The notes under the pieces: generated by a model
The model's database searches: none
What the model saw: only the letters and a program-made list of their open reading frames with translations
What the model was told of the DNA's origin: nothing
Position numbers and translations under genes: made by a program
Shown here: positions 7,248-10,282 of the stretch, one piece after another
Layout of the letters: each line of letters begins with the position of its first letter
Numbering within the stretch: position 1 is the first letter of the stretch
Source: SSC3 sp035477015
GTDB lineage: Bacteria; Actinomycetota; Actinomycetes; Propionibacteriales; Nocardioidaceae
DNA: 10,282 bases
Assembly (NCBI GenBank): GCA_035477015.1
Contig: DATILB010000489.1
Coordinates: 1-10,282 of the forward strand
Reading direction: 5' to 3'

Positions 7248-9581
7248 ATGACCCGAGTCGCGGTATCGGTCGCAGTACTGGCCCTCACCGTCACGACGAC
7301 GACAGCCACCACCGTCGCGGCCAGCTCCCCCGCCCTTCTCGGGGCGGGAGCCGCCACCATCCGCGAGTTTGCCGTCCCCCACGGGCATGAGCTTCCCAAC
7401 CCCCGAGCCGAGAAGCAGCGGGACCTCAAGACCGTGGCCCAGGAGCTCGTGCTCCGTGGAAAGCGAGTGGCGCACGGACACAACCAGGTCGTGCGACTGC
7501 GCAAGGGCCAGTTCGTCGAGCTGGCTACAACGCAGGAGGACTCGATCCTCACCATCCTCGGAGAGTTCGGAACGGCTGCTGCGGATCACGCGCACGGAAG
7601 CCATGCCGGCGCTCCGGGTCCGACGCACAACCAGATTCCGGAGCCTGACCGCACTGTCGACAACGCCACGATCTGGTTCCCCGACTTCTCACCGGCTCAC
7701 TACCGCGAACTGTTGTTCTCCGAAGCTCCCGGCAAGACGACCATGCGCAGCTACTACCGCGAACAGTCCTCGAACCGCTTCACCGTCAACGGCGATGTGA
7801 CGAACTGGGTGCAGGTGCCGTACAACGCGGCGAGCTACGGCAGCAACTACTGCGGCCACATCATCTGTGAGGACACCTGGCTCTTCGTGAACGACTCCGC
7901 GGACAGCTGGTACACCTCGCAGCGAGCCGCGAAGCAGAGCCGCGCCGCCGTACGCCGGTACCTCGCGCGATTCGACGTCCACGACCGCTATGACGCTGAC
8001 GGCGACGGGAACTTCGATGAGCCGGACGGCTACATCGACCACTTCCAGTCAGTGCACTCGGGTGTCGGCGAGGAGTTCGACGGAGGCTTCTTCGCGGGAA
8101 CCGATCCGATCTGGTCCCACCGCGGATATGCGAACTACCGGGCCGACGGACCCGACGGGCCGGGCCCTCGCGGGTTCGGCGGCGTCCAGATCGGTGACAC
8201 GGGCTACTGGATCGGCGACTACACCATCGAGCCGGAGAACGGCGGCCTCGGTGTCTTCGCCCACGAGTTCGGGCACGACCTGAACCTCCCGGACCTGTAT
8301 GACACCTCGGGCAACACCGGCGGCGCCTCCAACTCGACCGGCTTCTGGACCCTGATGAGCTTCGGGTCCTACGCCTCCAGCGGTCGGGCGGAGGACGGCA
8401 TCGGATCGAGGCCGACCCACATGGGCAACTGGGAGAAGCTGCAGCTGGGCTGGCTCGACTACACCGTGATCGAACCGGGCGAGAGCCGTCAGCTCTCCCT
8501 CGGGCCGGCGGAGTTCACGACAGAGAACCCACAGGGTGCGATCGTGCTGCTGCCCGACCTCGAGGTACCGCTCGTCCTGGGGGCGGCTTACGAGGGCCAG
8601 CGCTTCTACTACAGCGACGCCGGCAACCTGATCGACCACTCCATGACCAAGTCGGTGCCGGTTCCGGTCGGCTCGGCGGCGCTGACAGCAAAGGTGCGCT
8701 TCTCGATCGAGGAGGACTGGGACTACGCCTACCTGACGGTCAATGGGGCGTCTGTCCCGACAAACCTGTCCAGGCAGACGAACCCGAACGGCCAGAACTT
8801 CGGCAACGGCATCACCGGGTCGAGCGGCGGGGCCTGGGTCGATCTCCTCGCGGACCTCTCTGCGTACGCCGGCCAGACCGTCCAGCTCGGATTCCGTTAC
8901 TGGACCGACGGCGCTGTCGTGGAGACCGGCTTCGAGGTGGACGCGATCAGGCTCGGCGGGACGAGCATCGGCACCGCCGAGGCGGCGGAGGGATGGGCCC
9001 TCGACGGATTCATGACCACGAACGGGAACGAGGTCCGGACCTACTTCCACGCCTACGTGCTGGAGAACAAGCAGTACCTCGGGTACGACGATGTCCTCGC
9101 GACCGGCCCGTTCAACTTCGGGTTCAAAGAGTTCAACCTCACCGAGCGGTTCCCGTACCAACGTGGACTTCTGGTCAACTACTGGAACACGCAGTTCGGG
9201 GACAACAGTGTCGGCGACCACCCCGGTGGAGGGCTGGTCCTTCCCGTGGATGCCCATCCGCAGCTCGACCACTGGCCGGGTGGCTACCTGATGTGGGGCG
9301 GCATCCAGTCGTACGACTCGACCTTCGGCTTGTGGCCGGTCCCCTCGATCACCTTGCACAGCAACGGCGTGCCGACCAAGCTCAGCGCCCGGGCGGCACA
9401 GCCTGTCTTCGACGACAGCCTCTCCTACTGGACCAACTGCGACCGTCATGGCTGCACGGGCTCACATCGAGGCCTGATCCAGCCGGGATGGCTGAGCGTG
9501 CAGACGCCCCAGACCGGAACCCGGATCGAGGTCGTCGGAAGCTCGCAGTCGGGCACGGTCCTCCAGCTGGACATCAACTGA
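7248..9581 (+). CDS. Secreted M6 metalloprotease, Immune inhibitor A family
   Basis: Zinc endopeptidase related to Bacillus InhA, 777 aa, close to the family's usual length. A short signal peptide (MTRVAVSVAVLALTV) ends near residue 25, followed by a propeptide to about 120. The M6 domain begins near IWFPDFSPAHYRELLF. A calcium-site-like DADGDGNFDEPDG lies at 249-261. The zinc motif HEFGHDLNLPD spans 339-349, with ligands His339, His343 and probably Asp349 and catalytic Glu340; the usual Gly of HExxHxxGxxD is Asn346. WTLMSFGSY follows about 20 residues on. Residues about 470-575 form a MAM/VEG-like beta domain, and the tail has the family's YLGYDDVLATGPFNFGF and HPGGGLVLPVDAHPQLD. It is the only plus-strand gene here, is divergent from the S8 protease and converges on tuf. 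The substrate is unknown; insect-peptide cleavage by InhA cannot be assumed here. Confidence 0.94.
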   Translation: MTRVAVSVAVLALTVTTTTATTVAASSPALLGAGAATIREFAVPHGHELPNPRAEKQRDLKTVAQELVLRGKRVAHGHNQVVRLRKGQFVELATTQEDSILTILGEFGTAAADHAHGSHAGAPGPTHNQIPEPDRTVDNATIWFPDFSPAHYRELLFSEAPGKTTMRSYYREQSSNRFTVNGDVTNWVQVPYNAASYGSNYCGHIICEDTWLFVNDSADSWYTSQRAAKQSRAAVRRYLARFDVHDRYDADGDGNFDEPDGYIDHFQSVHSGVGEEFDGGFFAGTDPIWSHRGYANYRADGPDGPGPRGFGGVQIGDTGYWIGDYTIEPENGGLGVFAHEFGHDLNLPDLYDTSGNTGGASNSTGFWTLMSFGSYASSGRAEDGIGSRPTHMGNWEKLQLGWLDYTVIEPGESRQLSLGPAEFTTENPQGAIVLLPDLEVPLVLGAAYEGQRFYYSDAGNLIDHSMTKSVPVPVGSAALTAKVRFSIEEDWDYAYLTVNGASVPTNLSRQTNPNGQNFGNGITGSSGGAWVDLLADLSAYAGQTVQLGFRYWTDGAVVETGFEVDAIRLGGTSIGTAEAAEGWALDGFMTTNGNEVRTYFHAYVLENKQYLGYDDVLATGPFNFGFKEFNLTERFPYQRGLLVNYWNTQFGDNSVGDHPGGGLVLPVDAHPQLDHWPGGYLMWGGIQSYDSTFGLWPVPSITLHSNGVPTKLSARAAQPVFDDSLSYWTNCDRHGCTGSHRGLIQPGWLSVQTPQTGTRIEVVGSSQSGTVLQLDIN

Positions 9582-9596
9582 CGCCGGACATGCGAA

Positions 9597-9623
9597 AGGC
9601 CCCGACCGTGACGGTCGGGGCCT
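9597..9623. terminator. Bidirectional terminator between inhA-like gene and tuf
   Basis: Two 13-base perfect arms (AGGCCCCGACCGT and its complement) flank a single G, giving about a 12-bp GC-rich stem with a UGA loop. It begins 16 bases after the M6 stop and ends 45 bases beyond the tuf stop. In the minus sense (tuf) it is followed by a short T run, in the plus sense by only CTCTCG. Its place between convergent genes indicates that it ends both transcripts. Confidence 0.88.
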
Positions 9624-9667
9624 CTCGACGAGGTACAGCTAGATCCGGTGGATCGAGCCTGACGAGA

Positions 9668-10282
<615 letters not shown>

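Noticed and set aside
8049..9449. A 466-codon open frame on the minus strand inside the M6 protease gene
   Set aside because: It is antisense to a protein with clear family motifs along its length. Long antisense frames are expected in GC-rich coding DNA, and its translation resembles no family I know.

Overview
This is a high-GC chromosomal segment from an actinobacterium. The ribosomal protein sequences and the Immune-inhibitor-A-type protease suggest a Nocardioides-like member of the Propionibacteriales, but that placement is inference from sequence style and no search was run.

Layout. Positions 1-3268 hold the start of the S10 ribosomal operon, read on the minus strand in the usual order rpsJ (S10), rplC (L3), rplD (L4), rplW (L23), rplB (L2), rpsS (S19), rplV (L22, cut by the left edge). 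The genes are packed with short gaps or 4-base overlaps. Positions 3269-3631 form a roughly 360-base gap that carries the operon's presumed promoter and leader, with three short perfect hairpins. Positions 3632-7091 hold a second minus-strand group, transcribed as S8 serine protease, trmB (tRNA m7G46 methyltransferase), then an MFS transporter; the gaps are 8 bases and a 4-base ATGA overlap. Positions 7248-9581 hold the only plus-strand gene, a secreted M6 metalloprotease of the Immune inhibitor A family, divergent from the S8 protease across 156 bases. A strong hairpin at 9597-9623 sits between this gene and the convergent tuf (EF-Tu), whose C-terminal half fills the right end.

How it fits together. 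tuf and rpsJ are usually close neighbours in bacterial str-S10 clusters. Here they flank an approximately 6.4 kb accessory block of two secreted proteases, a tRNA-modifying enzyme and a transporter. The ribosomal genes and tuf supply translation machinery. TrmB is a housekeeping tRNA modifier. The two proteases both carry export signals and probably act outside the cell, sharing one intergenic control region. The MFS protein's substrate is unknown.

Nothing seen amounts to an undescribed defence, mobile or RNA-guided system. The points most worth a second look are the protease pair inserted in the translation cluster, the Gly-to-Asn change in the M6 zinc motif, a possible hairpin over the inhA Shine-Dalgarno, and the structured rpsJ leader.
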